Assembly: GCA_027319585.1 (NCBI GenBank)
Contig: DAHVMY010000001.1
Span: forward strand, 70,992 to 134,991
DNA length: 64,000 bases
DNA from: AG-12 sp027319585
Lineage (GTDB): Bacteria; Chloroflexota; Dormibacteria; Aeolococcales; Bog-877
Direction of reading: 5' to 3'
Shown: positions 42,601 through 50,281 of the stretch, in pieces
How the letters are laid out: every line of letters begins with the position of its first letter
Numbering within the stretch: the first letter of the stretch is position 1
Made by a program: the position numbers and the translations under genes
The notes under the pieces: model-generated
The model's input: the letters and a program-made list of their open reading frames with translations, nothing else
What the model was told of the DNA's origin: nothing
The model's database searches: none

Positions 42601-43250
42601 TGGCGGACCTTCAGGACCTGGGCTCCGGCTTCGCGCTGGCGCTCAAGGACCTCGAGATTCGGGGCGCGGGCAACGTTCTGGGCGAGGCTCAGCACGGCGA
42701 CATCGCCGCTGTGGGTATGGAGATGTACAACCATCTGCTGCGCCAGGCCGTGCTCGAGGTGCAGGGGCAGCAGCTGGTGGAGTCGCCCGCCCAGGTCGCC
42801 ATCTCCCTGCCGCTGCGAAGTCTGCTCCCCACTGGTTACATCCCGGACGAGCGGCTCCGTCTGCGGGTCTACCAGCAGTTGGCGGCGGCGACGAGTGAGG
42901 CGGAGCTGGATGAGACCGCGCGCAATCTCCGTCAGCGCTTCGGGCCCCGGCCTCCCGAGGTGGAGAATCTCCTGATCGGCCTTAGGGTCAGGCTGCTGGC
43001 GGCTGAGGCCGGCGCGGTGGCGGTCGAGAGTGACGGACACCTCCTCACGGTTCGCTTCGAGCCCGGGCACGGTCTGCCGCTGTCCGAGCTGGCGGCAGGG
43101 TTGCCCAAGGTGGTTTCGGCGGGCGCGAACCGGTTGCGGTTCGACACCCGGGCCGCGGGCTCCAGCTGGCCGGATCTGCTGGTCGGGCTGCTGCGCCGAC
43201 TCGGAGTGGCGCGCCACGCCTCCACCCGCGCGCCGGTGGAGGTGGCGTGA
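39690..43250 (+). CDS. mfd: Transcription-repair coupling factor Mfd
   Basis: Removes RNA polymerase stalled at DNA lesions and recruits UvrA. 1186 aa, full-length. The N-terminal UvrB-like region (about 1-350) includes 'ARRGGILDCFPLDNRPWRAE'. A CarD-like RNAP-interaction domain starts at 'LEPGDVVVHRDHGLGRFVGM' (about 515-590). The RecG-like translocase has 'LLCGDVGFGKTEIALRAAFK' (Walker A), 'VVLDEEQRFGVRQKERLK' (DEEQ), and 'LSLSATPIPRTLHMAL'. The C-terminal TRCF part ends with 'RFDTRAAGSSWPDLL'. Starts inside pth and its stop overlaps the mazG start. Confidence 0.96.
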   Translation: MAERADASRARPETLLQRLGDLPIGAALRAWDRGGVPRAQIGGVSHAGTALLGMLTQHLLGRPVCLIVAEPEAVFEEIDTWSGDTLSTSLFPASDTLPFDRVAPSAAVTRHRLETLRVLRGEAPALVVTSAEAVLRPTLSRQWMGSWLSELRPGSDIPLRQLAELLLASGYRQEPIAAQAGDFARRGGILDCFPLDNRPWRAEWEGEKIAGLWRLDPETQGSRAKLDRVALMPAREFALDLQSLEFAAGTIRGWRLEALRQDVRERWEADLDLIASGGLPDPVDALGPLLVERAETLFAHLPPETIFLTEDWARLKRQAEGWVEEVEQIRVAEVDRGELPREIPSGVVPLQDLRRRLESSAWLDLRREVGDGWLLDDVGISAAPTFAGDMDEFTRWARERLGSGASVVALSLQEQRLGELADERGVVPISAERFSAGDTPIPSGALLIGPGDLRTGIALDAAGVTVLADADLFGAQKRRISALLRSTHRAESSSSGRLRHASGGPSDLSAFRLKLEPGDVVVHRDHGLGRFVGMRRVSDGEGEREYMQLEYAEGSKLYVPAEHLDRVERYVGGADSQPALSKLGSGDWERTRRSVRRRIDEIAEDLVRLYAQRQQALGHAFPGDSHWQQELEASFPYQETRDQLMVLDDIKRDMESDRPMDRLLCGDVGFGKTEIALRAAFKAVEGGLQVAVLVPTTVLAQQHFLTFQDRLRAFPVRVEQLSRLRSPDEAKAVMAELAAGTVDIVIGTHRLLQRDVKFKRLGLVVLDEEQRFGVRQKERLKQLRTSVDILSLSATPIPRTLHMALAGIRDLSVIRTPPEGRLPIRTYVTAKEDSLIQDVIRRELSRRGQVYYVHNRVHSMLKEMDLLRRLVPEARLAMAHGQMDERELARVMVEFANGEVDVLCCTTIIENGLDIPNANTLIVDDASRLGLAQLYQLRGRVGRSGQRAYAYFLYDPSRSLTEQADKRLDVVADLQDLGSGFALALKDLEIRGAGNVLGEAQHGDIAAVGMEMYNHLLRQAVLEVQGQQLVESPAQVAISLPLRSLLPTGYIPDERLRLRVYQQLAAATSEAELDETARNLRQRFGPRPPEVENLLIGLRVRLLAAEAGAVAVESDGHLLTVRFEPGHGLPLSELAAGLPKVVSAGANRLRFDTRAAGSSWPDLLVGLLRRLGVARHASTRAPVEVA

Positions 43251-43954
43251 GCGCACGGGGGGCGGACGAGGTCGCCGAGCTGTTCCGGGTGATGGCGCAG
43301 CTGCGCGCCCCCACAGGCTGTCCGTGGGATCGGCAGCAGACCCACCGCAGCCTTCTGCCCTACCTGCTGGAGGAGACGTACGAGCTGATCGAGGCGGTGG
43401 AGTGCGGAGAGGACGCAGAGATCGCCGAGGAGCTGGGTGACCTGCTGGTGGAGGTGGCCATGCACACCGCGATAGCCGAAGATCGCGGCGCGTTCGGGAT
43501 CGAGGATGTGGCCGCCGGCGCCACCAGGAAGATGGTCGCCCGGCACCCCCATGTCTTCGGCGACGCCAAAGCCGACAGCCACGAGCAGCTGCTGGCCAAC
43601 TGGGACTCGGCCAAGCGCAGCGAGAAGCCGGAGCGGATGTCGGCGCTCGACGGCATCCCGAAGGCGCTGCCGGCGCTGGCTTTGGCCGCCTCGGTGCAGC
43701 GCCGGGCGGCGCGGGGCCGGGTTCCCCGGGGGCAGGACGCCGACCTCCTCGATCAGGCGGCGAAGCTCCTGCGCGAGCTGGACGCCGCCGATGCCCAGGG
43801 CGCCGAGCGCCTGGTGGGGCAGCTCCTCTTCCTGGTGGTGGAGCTTGCCAGCGAGCGGGGAGTCGACTCGGAAGGTGCCCTGCGCCGGGCCACGCGCAAA
43901 TGGAGCTCCGAATACCGTAGCCGGGAACGACTGGAGCCAGGCGGCGCGCGGTAG
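43247..43954 (+). CDS. mazG: MazG-type nucleotide pyrophosphohydrolase
   Basis: Hydrolyses NTPs or dNTPs to the monophosphate plus pyrophosphate. 'CPWDRQQTHRSLLPYLLEET' opens the first MazG domain, 'EETYELIEA' and 'EELGDLLVEVAMH' supply the EExxE and ExxD metal ligands, and 'RHPHVFGDAKA' and 'ALPALALAASVQRRAA' begin the second. In the second domain the acidic metal motif is only partly kept ('LVGQLLFLVVELAS'), as in other single-active-site MazGs. 235 aa. GTG start overlapping mfd. Confidence 0.9.
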   Translation: MSARGADEVAELFRVMAQLRAPTGCPWDRQQTHRSLLPYLLEETYELIEAVECGEDAEIAEELGDLLVEVAMHTAIAEDRGAFGIEDVAAGATRKMVARHPHVFGDAKADSHEQLLANWDSAKRSEKPERMSALDGIPKALPALALAASVQRRAARGRVPRGQDADLLDQAAKLLRELDAADAQGAERLVGQLLFLVVELASERGVDSEGALRRATRKWSSEYRSRERLEPGGAR

Positions 43955-43993
43955 CGGTTCGGGCGCAATCCCCACAGGGGTGCTCGAGCGGGA

Positions 43994-43999
43994 TATACT
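43994..43999 (+). promoter_or_regulatory. -10 box upstream of the DivIC/FtsB-like gene
   Basis: TATACT in the spacer after mazG. Transcription would start near 44006. Confidence 0.45.
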
Positions 44000-44007
44000 G
44001 CACCGAA

Positions 44008-44511
44008 ATCACTGGCCCCGATGGCCGGTCGCAGTCCCGATCCAGCTCTCACCCCACGTCCAAGCAGATTCCCGCCACCAGCGACCTTGACGACTGGAGC
44101 GCCCTCCGGGAACTCCGGATCCGTTGGATTCTGTTTCGGCGAGCGCATAACCCGGAGCCGTGGCATCTGCTGGTCCTGGGCGCGGCGTTGCTGGCGTGCT
44201 GGATCGCGGTGGCCGCATATTCCAGCTATCGCAGCGATCAGGCACTGCGGGCGCAGCTGACCCAGCTGGGGGCTCAGACCAGCTCGCTGGCCGGACAGGT
44301 GCAGGCGCAGCGTCGCGAGGTCGCCTACGCGGGGACTCCCGCCTGGCAGGCCGAGCTTGCCCGCGCCGACGGACTGGGGGCACAGGGCGAGCAGACCTAC
44401 GTGATCGAGACGCCGGCGCAGGCTGCGGGCCCTGGGCCTGTGGAGCAGGCCGCGGCGCAGCTCGGCAGCGCGGTGAACCAGATCTCCCAGGGGGTGGCGG
44501 AGCTCGGCTGA
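44008..44511 (+). CDS. DivIC/FtsB-like septum protein (start not defined)
   Basis: The frame encodes a charged N-terminal region, one membrane helix ('HLLVLGAALLACWIAVAAY', about 44164-44220), a coiled coil ('DQALRAQLTQLGAQTSSLAG') and 'ELARADGLGAQGEQTYVIET', matching the 'AR...G.v.pGE..y.i' end of FtsB/DivIC/FtsL-type septum formation initiators. Position after pth-mfd-mazG and before ftsH, as for divIC in Bacillota, supports this. No ATG, GTG or TTG occurs in frame before the membrane helix; the first is a TTG within it. An ATG at 44021 is in another frame. Either a rare start such as ATC (used here as the left limit) or a frameshift must be assumed. Confidence 0.55.
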   Translation: MTGPDGRSQSRSSSHPTSKQIPATSDLDDWSALRELRIRWILFRRAHNPEPWHLLVLGAALLACWIAVAAYSSYRSDQALRAQLTQLGAQTSSLAGQVQAQRREVAYAGTPAWQAELARADGLGAQGEQTYVIETPAQAAGPGPVEQAAAQLGSAVNQISQGVAELG

Positions 44512-44568
44512 CGTCACGGGCGCGGTCGCCCACGTAGCCCTGGCCTGCGTTGTAACGTTCACCCCTGC

Positions 44569-45762
44569 GTGCGACCTTCCAAGGCCATCGGGCCCCTCGC
44601 CATCCTGGTAGCGCTGCTGGTCAGCAGCTGCGGAGCCGCTGCCGGTCATGCGGGATCGAGTTCGACCTCCGCCGCAGCCGGACATTCAAACGCCCCCCCT
44701 TACCCGGGCGGCACCGTCAGCGGCTTCCAGGCGGTGGACCTCACCTGGAGCAGCACCGAGCAGGGATGGGCCCTGGGGACCGCGGCCGGCTGTGCCGGAC
44801 AGCGCTGTGCCACAGTTCTGGAGACCACCGACGGAGGCCGGAGCTGGACGACCGTGGCCGATCTGCATGACTGCTTGCTGGAGGCGGCGCCGGTGGGATG
44901 CCCGGCCGGAGTCCCCCAGGTGAGCCAGCTCCGCTTTGCGACCCCCGACATCGGCTATGCCTACGCGTCCGACGGTGGACCTTTCTCCATGACCACGAAC
45001 GGCGGGCTGTCGTGGCATGTCCAGCCCGGACGCGAGGCCAGCGCCATCAAGGTCGCCTACGGGACGGCGGTCAGGGTGAGCTTCTCCCGCTCTGGATGTC
45101 CCGGACCCTGCGACTGGTCGATTGACGAGGCGCCTTTGGGTCAGACCACCTGGCAGACGCTGTACACGCCTCCCCGAGGTTTCAACCATGGGCAGGTGGA
45201 CCTGTTGCGGCAGGGGCCCCGGGACATCTACGCCGCCTTCCTGGGCAACCTCGCCGGCGGTGCGGCCGGGGGCCAGGCAGCGCAGCTGGTGGTCTCCTCG
45301 GACGCGGGAACCTCCTGGACGGCGCTTCCGGACCCCTGCGCGGCTGACCACCCGGGCTACGGGACACGTGCCCTGGCAGCCGCCCCCGGGGGGGTGCTGA
45401 TCGCGCTCTGTGAGGATGCGGCCGGATCCCGGGCGGGGGTGGCGGTCTCCACCGATGCGGGCAGGAGCTTCGGGGGAATTGAGTTCCTACCGAAGCCGCG
45501 GTCAGGCATGTACACCGAGATAGCTGCCGCCAGCTCGCACCTGCTGCTGGTCGCGGTGCCCGGGACGGAGCTGGTCCAATCCACCGACGGTGGCCACCAC
45601 TGGGTGGTGGTGGTGCGGCTGAGGACGCAGCCTTCGCCCTCGACCCCGACCTCGACCTTCCTAGGCTTCGAAAGCCCGACGGTGGGACGCTGGATTGGGC
45701 CGCCGGACACCCTGTGGACCACGACCGACGCCGGCCTGACCTGGACTTCCCGTCGCTTCTGA
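44569..45762 (+). CDS. Lipoprotein with BNR/Asp-box beta-propeller repeats
   Basis: 397 residues. The N-terminus is a type II signal peptide ('AILVALLVSSCGAAAG'; lipobox before Cys) followed by a Ser/Ala-rich tether. Asp-box motifs (S/T-x-D-x-G-x-x-W/F) recur: 'TTDGGRSWTTV', 'TTNGGLSWHV', 'SSDAGTSWTAL', 'STDAGRSFGG', 'STDGGHHWVVV' and 'TTDAGLTWTS', that is six blades of a sialidase-like or photosystem-assembly-like propeller. No sialidase catalytic residues are evident, so a binding role at the cell surface is more likely. The start is GTG, 10 nt after a TAACGT box. Cys residues in the first blades may form disulfides. Confidence 0.75.
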   Translation: MRPSKAIGPLAILVALLVSSCGAAAGHAGSSSTSAAAGHSNAPPYPGGTVSGFQAVDLTWSSTEQGWALGTAAGCAGQRCATVLETTDGGRSWTTVADLHDCLLEAAPVGCPAGVPQVSQLRFATPDIGYAYASDGGPFSMTTNGGLSWHVQPGREASAIKVAYGTAVRVSFSRSGCPGPCDWSIDEAPLGQTTWQTLYTPPRGFNHGQVDLLRQGPRDIYAAFLGNLAGGAAGGQAAQLVVSSDAGTSWTALPDPCAADHPGYGTRALAAAPGGVLIALCEDAAGSRAGVAVSTDAGRSFGGIEFLPKPRSGMYTEIAAASSHLLLVAVPGTELVQSTDGGHHWVVVVRLRTQPSPSTPTSTFLGFESPTVGRWIGPPDTLWTTTDAGLTWTSRRF

Positions 45763-45985
45763 CCCCGCCACCCGGCTGGTTATGACTCTCGTCTCCATGT
45801 CCCCGGATCATCCCAGCGGAGCACTCGCCACCCAGGTCGCGGCGACCACGACCCGGCCGAGCGGATGCTCCCGGCAGACCGGGGCGCGGTGCCAGCCCCT
45901 GGTCTCCCGGCAAGGGCGCCGGGTGGGGGCTGCCACGGAACCAGCCAGCGGCCACTCAGAGCGCACCTGAGGCGTAGGACGCGGT
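45763..45985. other. Intergenic region, nothing recognised
   Basis: 223 bp between the lipoprotein gene and the tRNA pair. I see no gene or strong hairpin. Confidence 0.5.
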
Positions 45986-46057
45986 GGCGGTACCTGGATT
46001 CGAACCAGGGACAACTCGGTTATGAGCCGAGCGCTCTAACCCCTGAGCTATACCGCC
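45986..46057 (-). tRNA. tRNA with CAU anticodon (elongator Met, or Ile2)
   Basis: A complete 72-nt cloverleaf: acceptor GGCGGTA/TACCGCC, D-arm with AGCTCAGGGGTTAGAGC, anticodon stem CTCGG/CCGAG around CTCATAA, and T-arm CCTGGTTCGAATCCAGG, with discriminator A. The CAU anticodon reads Met unless C34 is modified to lysidine (Ile2), which sequence alone cannot tell. CCA is not encoded. Downstream of tRNA-fMet in the same transcript. Confidence 0.9.
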
Positions 46058-46086
46058 TGATGCCCGCGGCGCTCAGTCGGGGAGCG

Positions 46087-46158
46087 TTGCGGCGCCAAGA
46101 TTCGAACTTGGGACCTTCGGGTTATGAGCCCGACGAGCTGCCACTGCTCCACGCCGCT
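46087..46158 (-). tRNA. Initiator tRNA-fMet (CAU)
   Basis: A 72-nt tRNA with the initiator hallmarks: three consecutive G:C pairs in the anticodon stem (TCGGG/CCCGA around CTCATAA), a purine-11:pyrimidine-24 pair in the D-stem (GAGC/GCTC), and no Watson-Crick pair at 1:72, here A1 and A72 instead of the common C1-A72. T-arm CCAAGTTCGAATCTTGG. CCA is not encoded. Confidence 0.9.
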
Positions 46159-46163
46159 CAGGG

Positions 46164-46192
46164 ATTGTAACCGAAGCCGCCGCGGTCGTCAA
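46164..46192 (-). promoter_or_regulatory. Strong promoter of the tRNA-fMet/tRNA-Met operon
   Basis: On the minus strand TTGACG, a 17-nt spacer and TACAAT, ending 5 nt before tRNA-fMet position 1. This is the best sigma70-type match in the window. Confidence 0.8.
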
Positions 46193-46297
46193 AGGTGAGC
46201 GTGCCCCGGTCTTTGGTGTGGCCGCTCAGGATGCGGCGAAGGCCACCACCACCCTCCCAGCCGCGATCTCGTTGGGGAGCCCCGAGGCCGGGGCGGA

Positions 46298-46303
46298 TAG
46301 AAT
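46298..46303 (+). promoter_or_regulatory. -10 box for leaderless ftsH
   Basis: TAGAAT with a 7-nt gap to the ATG at 46311. There is no ribosome-binding site. Confidence 0.5.
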
Positions 46304-46310
46304 CTGAGCG

Positions 46311-48200
46311 ATGCCCGGACAACGCCGCGCGGTGGCCTATGTGGTGATCTTTGCCGCCATCCTTGCGATCGCCCTGATCGCCTGGCATATGGCGCCCGGA
46401 CCAACCATCCCCACCGCTCCGACCGGAACCCTCCAGCAGGCGCTGCAGAACTACCAGCTCCAGCAGGAGGGTAAGCCAGTTCCCGCGGGGGCGGTCATAA
46501 TCAGCTCTGACCCGCACCACCGGGCGGAGGTGCAGAACCAGAGCTCTCCGGTGGATTGGTGGACCACCACCGGCAAGGAGTACCAGACAGTCCTGGATGG
46601 GACCGGCACCGAGACCTTCTTCGCCAAGTACGGCTTCACCAATTGGACCGAACAGAATGCCAACAACAACGTGTTCCTGATCGACTTCTTGCCCCAGATC
46701 GTGCTGGTCTTGGTGATCCTGGGCTTCCTGTGGTTCATGCTCAGGCAGAGCCAGAGCGGCAACAGCCAGGCGATGTCGTTCGGACGCAGCCGCGCCCGGA
46801 TGGTTGCCGGCGACAAGCCCCAGGTCACCTTCGGCGACGTCGCCGGGGTGGACGAGGCCAAGCAGGAGCTCGGCGAGATCGTGGAGTTCCTCAAGTACCC
46901 AGACCGCTTCACCTCCCTGGGGGCGCGCATCCCCAAGGGCGTTCTCATGGTCGGCCCTCCGGGGGCGGGCAAGACCCTGCTCAGCAAGGCGGTGGCCGGG
47001 GAGGCCGGGGTGCCGTTCTTCAGCATCTCGGGTTCGGAGTTCGTCGAGATGTTCGTCGGGGTGGGGGCGTCGCGGGTGCGCGATCTGTTCGACCAGGCCA
47101 AGAAGAACAGCCCCTGCATCGTCTTCGTCGATGAGATCGATGCCGTGGGCCGCCAGCGCGGGGCCGGCCTTGGCGGTGGTCATGACGAGCGTGAACAGAC
47201 CCTGAACCAGCTCCTGGTGGAGATGGACGGCTTCGAAACCAACACCCACGTGATCGTCATCGCGGCCACCAACCGCCCCGACGTGCTGGACCCGGCGCTG
47301 CTGCGCCCGGGCCGCTTCGACCGCCATGTGACCCTGGACCGCCCGGACATCCGCGGTCGGGAGGCGATCCTGAAGGTGCACGCCCGCAACAAGCCGCTCG
47401 ACACCGAGGTTGACCTCAACACCCTGGCCAAGCAGACGGTGGGCTTCAGCGGGGCCGACCTGGCCAACCTGATCAACGAGGCGGCCATCCTCTCCGCCCG
47501 GCAGAACCGCAAGGTCATCGGGATGAAGGAGCTGGAGGAGGCGATCGCCCGGGTGATCGCGGGGCCGGAGCGAAAGTCCCGCCGGATCTCCGACGAGGAG
47601 AAGCTGGTGATCGCCTACCACGAGATGGGGCACGCGCTGGTCATGCGCAGCCTGCCGCACTGCGACCCCCCCTACAAGATCAGCATCGTCAGCCGCGGGA
47701 TGGCCCTGGGCTGGACCATGCAGTTGCCGGAGCACGACAAGGTCCTGGTCAGCAAGTCGGAGTTGACCGACCAGCTGGCGGGAATTCTCGGGGGCCGGGT
47801 GGCGGAGGAGATCCTCCTCGGGGACGCCAACATCACCACCGGCGCCTCTGATGACATCGGCAAGGCGACCAAGTTGGCGCGGCGCATGGTGACGGAGTGG
47901 GGGATGAGCGAGAAGCTGGGTCCCTTGGCGTTCGGGACCAAGGAGGAGCTGGTGTTCCTGGGCCGGGATCTCGGGGAGCAGCGCAACTACTCCGAGGAGG
48001 TGGCCGGGGAGATCGACCAGGAGGTGCACTCCCTCGTCGACAACGCCTACCTCACCGCCAAGAAGGTGCTAACGCTGCGGCGGGGAACGCTGCAGGCGTT
48101 GGCCGATCACCTGATCGAGGTGGAATCCATGGACCGCGCCGAGATGGACGAGCTGATCCAGCAGGTGGAGGAGGGGACCCCGCAGGCAGCCGGCCTGTAG
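46311..48200 (+). CDS. ftsH: ATP-dependent zinc metalloprotease FtsH
   Basis: Membrane-anchored AAA+ protease. TM1 ('AVAYVVIFAAILAIALIAW') and TM2 ('FLPQIVLVLVILGFLWFML') flank an extracytoplasmic domain of about 95 residues. AAA module: 'VTFGDVAGVDEAKQEL', 'MVGPPGAGKTLLSKAVAGEA' (Walker A), 'IVFVDEIDAVGRQRG' (Walker B) and 'ATNRPDVLDPALLRPGRFDR' (SRH). The zinc protease motif is HEMGH ('IAYHEMGHALVM') with the third ligand in the 'LLGDANITTGASDDI' region. The family norm is HEAGH, so Ala to Met is a mild change. 629 aa. Confidence 0.95.
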   Translation: MPGQRRAVAYVVIFAAILAIALIAWHMAPGPTIPTAPTGTLQQALQNYQLQQEGKPVPAGAVIISSDPHHRAEVQNQSSPVDWWTTTGKEYQTVLDGTGTETFFAKYGFTNWTEQNANNNVFLIDFLPQIVLVLVILGFLWFMLRQSQSGNSQAMSFGRSRARMVAGDKPQVTFGDVAGVDEAKQELGEIVEFLKYPDRFTSLGARIPKGVLMVGPPGAGKTLLSKAVAGEAGVPFFSISGSEFVEMFVGVGASRVRDLFDQAKKNSPCIVFVDEIDAVGRQRGAGLGGGHDEREQTLNQLLVEMDGFETNTHVIVIAATNRPDVLDPALLRPGRFDRHVTLDRPDIRGREAILKVHARNKPLDTEVDLNTLAKQTVGFSGADLANLINEAAILSARQNRKVIGMKELEEAIARVIAGPERKSRRISDEEKLVIAYHEMGHALVMRSLPHCDPPYKISIVSRGMALGWTMQLPEHDKVLVSKSELTDQLAGILGGRVAEEILLGDANITTGASDDIGKATKLARRMVTEWGMSEKLGPLAFGTKEELVFLGRDLGEQRNYSEEVAGEIDQEVHSLVDNAYLTAKKVLTLRRGTLQALADHLIEVESMDRAEMDELIQQVEEGTPQAAGL

Positions 48201-48324
48201 CGGGCAGCGGGGCCGGCTCCAGCCCGTGGCCGGTCCGACTGCACATGGGGGTGACGGCGCCGCTGCCGTCGATGCCATTGTTGGTCAGACCGTCACACCG
48301 GTGGCGGCTCACCCGAATCCCGCG

Positions 48325-48525
48325 TCACCCGCGCGGGGGAATGGAGAAGCCCGCCCGCCTCACCTCGGAGGGCTGCTGCTGACGGCGGACGATGTAGCGC
48401 AAGCCCTGCGGGGTCGACAGTGCCTGCAGGAGGTCGAATCCCTCCTCCTGGGACAGCCGATTGACCTCTTCGAGGCTCTCCACCTCCCGGTACTCGTAGA
48501 CGTCGCGGGGCGGGTTTGATGCCAT
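48325..48525 (-). CDS. Small unknown protein
   Basis: 66 residues: 'DVYEYREVESLEEVNRLSQE' then 'EGFDLLQALSTPQGLRYIVR' and a basic tail. The beta-alpha-beta look (short strand, helix, strand) recalls DUF4177-type small proteins, but I cannot assign it. AGGAG lies 9 nt upstream of the ATG. Converges on ftsH (125-bp gap) and is divergent from rpsA. Confidence 0.55.
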   Translation of the reverse strand: MASNPPRDVYEYREVESLEEVNRLSQEEGFDLLQALSTPQGLRYIVRRQQQPSEVRRAGFSIPPRG

Positions 48526-48656
48526 GGGGTGGACTCCTGTGGGACCAGACGGTGGGTGCGGCCGGGCCGCTGACGTCCAGTTTGGCAGCAACCAGGAGGG
48601 CCGGGCACGCACCAAGGCTGCCGCGGTAAGCTGGCGGAGCAGCAGCGAGAGGTGCG

Positions 48657-48686
48657 GCGGGATCTCGCATCCCGCACTGATATACT
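48657..48686 (+). promoter_or_regulatory. rpsA promoter with overlapping inverted repeat
   Basis: TATACT (48681-48686) is the -10 box. GCGGGAT-N5-ATCCCGC (48657-48675) covers the -35 region with perfect 7-bp arms, a position suited to a repressor or to an RNA hairpin from an upstream start. A leader of about 60 nt follows, ending in a GGAGG ribosome site at 48734-48738. Confidence 0.5.
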
Positions 48687-48751
48687 CTCGCCCGCACCAG
48701 AGCGCCTTGTGTCGGCGCCACGTTTCCAAGATCGGAGGATCCATTAGCCCG

Positions 48752-50149
48752 TTGGCCGAGCTCGCCACCGACACCGCCATCGAGGAGCAGACGACGTTCA
48801 GCTCCATGGAGGAGTACCTCCGCATCAGCGCGGACTCGATCCGCACCCTGACCTACGGCGACATCGTTGACGGCACGGTCGTGCGCGTCGACCCGGACGA
48901 GGTTCTGGTTGACATCGGAGCCAAGTCCGAGGGTGTCATCTCCAACCGGGAGTTGACCGGACGCGCGGAGGAGCCGGTGATCCTCAACCCCGGCGACCGC
49001 ATCAAGGTCTACGTACTGCAGTCCGAGAACGAGGACGGGAACGTGGTGCTCAGCCTCCGCCGCGCTCGTGCGGAGGGTATCTGGGCCAAGGCCGCGGAGA
49101 AGGAGAGCACCGGCGAGGGGGTCGAGGCCGAGGTCAAGGAGCAGAACAAGGGCGGCCTGATCGTGAACATCATGGGCCTCAGGGGCTTTCTGCCCAGCTC
49201 CCAGGTGGCGCGGACTCATTCCGGCAACCTCTTGGACTTGGTGGGCGAGCGGATCATGGTCAAGATCCTGGAGGTCAACCGCAAGCGCAACCGGCTGATC
49301 GTCAGCCAGCGGGCGGCTCAGGACGAGGACCGTGCCCGCCAGCGCGAGGAGCTGTTCGAGCGCCTCTCCGTGGGCGATGTCATCACCGGCCGGGTGAGTG
49401 GCCTGACCTCGTATGGGGCCTTCATCAACCTGGGCGGCGCCGACGGTCTGATCCACATCAGCGAGCTGAGTTGGGACCGTGTCAGCAACGTGTCGGACAT
49501 GCTGGCGGTCGGCGACGAGGTCACCGTCAAGGTGATCAAGCTGGACCCCGAGCTATCGCGGATATCCCTGTCATTGCGGCAGATGAGCGAGGATCCCTGG
49601 GACAGCATCGAGGCCCGCTTCCCTCCGGGAACCATCATCGAGGGGCAGGTCACCAAGACCAAGAAGTACGGCGCCTTCCTGCAGATCGCCGATGGGGTGG
49701 AGGGGCTGCTGCACATCAGTGAACTCTCCTGGGAGCATGTCGAGCGGACCGAGGACGTGCTGAGGGTGGGGGACAACATCCGGGTCGTGGTCCTCCAGGC
49801 CGATCGCGGTCGGCGGCGCATCTCGCTCTCCTACCGCCAGCTGCTGCCCCGCCCAGACCACCTGCCGGCCGACGATGACCAGGCAGAGTCGTCCTACTCG
49901 GCGGCTGCCGACTACGAGCCTGACGAGGTCGAGGACCGGACGGCGGCCGAGGAGCCCGGGGTGGAAGTTTCCCCGGCGGTGACTGAGGAGTCGCGCGAGG
50001 CTCCGGTCGAGGCAGGGCCAACCGCCGAGCCCGAGGCAGAGGCAGGGGAAGTAGCCGAATCACCGGAAGCGCCTGTGGCTGAGACTGACCCGGATGCGGA
50101 GGCAGCGGTCTCAGAGACGAATGCCGAGGGTGAGCCCCCCGTCGAATAG
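48752..50149 (+). CDS. rpsA: Ribosomal protein bS1-like, four S1 domains
   Basis: RNA-binding protein with four S1/OB domains. Domain starts are near 'YGDIVDGTVVRVDPDEVLVD', 'EGVEAEVKEQNKGGLIVNIM', 'VGDVITGRVSGLTSYGAFIN' and 'PGTIIEGQVTKTKKYGAFLQ'. Domains 3 and 4 share the canonical 'GLIHISELSW' and 'GLLHISELSW'. A long acidic Glu/Ala/Pro tail of about 95 residues follows. Proteobacterial S1 has six domains; four is usual in Actinobacteria, Chloroflexota and Bacillota. The start is unclear: TTG 48752 is 13 nt after GGAGG, ATT 48743 only 4 nt after it, and ATG 48806 lacks a site. Confidence 0.88.
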   Translation: MAELATDTAIEEQTTFSSMEEYLRISADSIRTLTYGDIVDGTVVRVDPDEVLVDIGAKSEGVISNRELTGRAEEPVILNPGDRIKVYVLQSENEDGNVVLSLRRARAEGIWAKAAEKESTGEGVEAEVKEQNKGGLIVNIMGLRGFLPSSQVARTHSGNLLDLVGERIMVKILEVNRKRNRLIVSQRAAQDEDRARQREELFERLSVGDVITGRVSGLTSYGAFINLGGADGLIHISELSWDRVSNVSDMLAVGDEVTVKVIKLDPELSRISLSLRQMSEDPWDSIEARFPPGTIIEGQVTKTKKYGAFLQIADGVEGLLHISELSWEHVERTEDVLRVGDNIRVVVLQADRGRRRISLSYRQLLPRPDHLPADDDQAESSYSAAADYEPDEVEDRTAAEEPGVEVSPAVTEESREAPVEAGPTAEPEAEAGEVAESPEAPVAETDPDAEAAVSETNAEGEPPVE

Positions 50150-50167
50150 CCGGGCCGGGCGGCGGTA

Positions 50168-50186
50168 GCTGACCGCCGCGGTCAGC
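50168..50186 (+). terminator. Hairpin after rpsA
   Basis: GCTGACC-N5-GGTCAGC, a perfect 7-bp stem just after the rpsA stop, extendable by outer GGCGG/CCGCC bases with a small bulge. No T-tract. Confidence 0.5.
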
Positions 50187-50281
50187 CGCCCGTCCGGAGT
50201 TCTGGTGGCAATCTCGCTGGGCGGGGCGGGGGCCGGGTTTGGTGTCATGATGGACGGTGTCCCAGGCTTGCCGGAGGCGCC

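Noticed and set aside
46158..48029. A 623-codon minus-strand open frame opposite ftsH
   Set aside because: Antisense shadow of ftsH: no domain motifs, no ribosome site, and overlap with the tRNA-fMet promoter.
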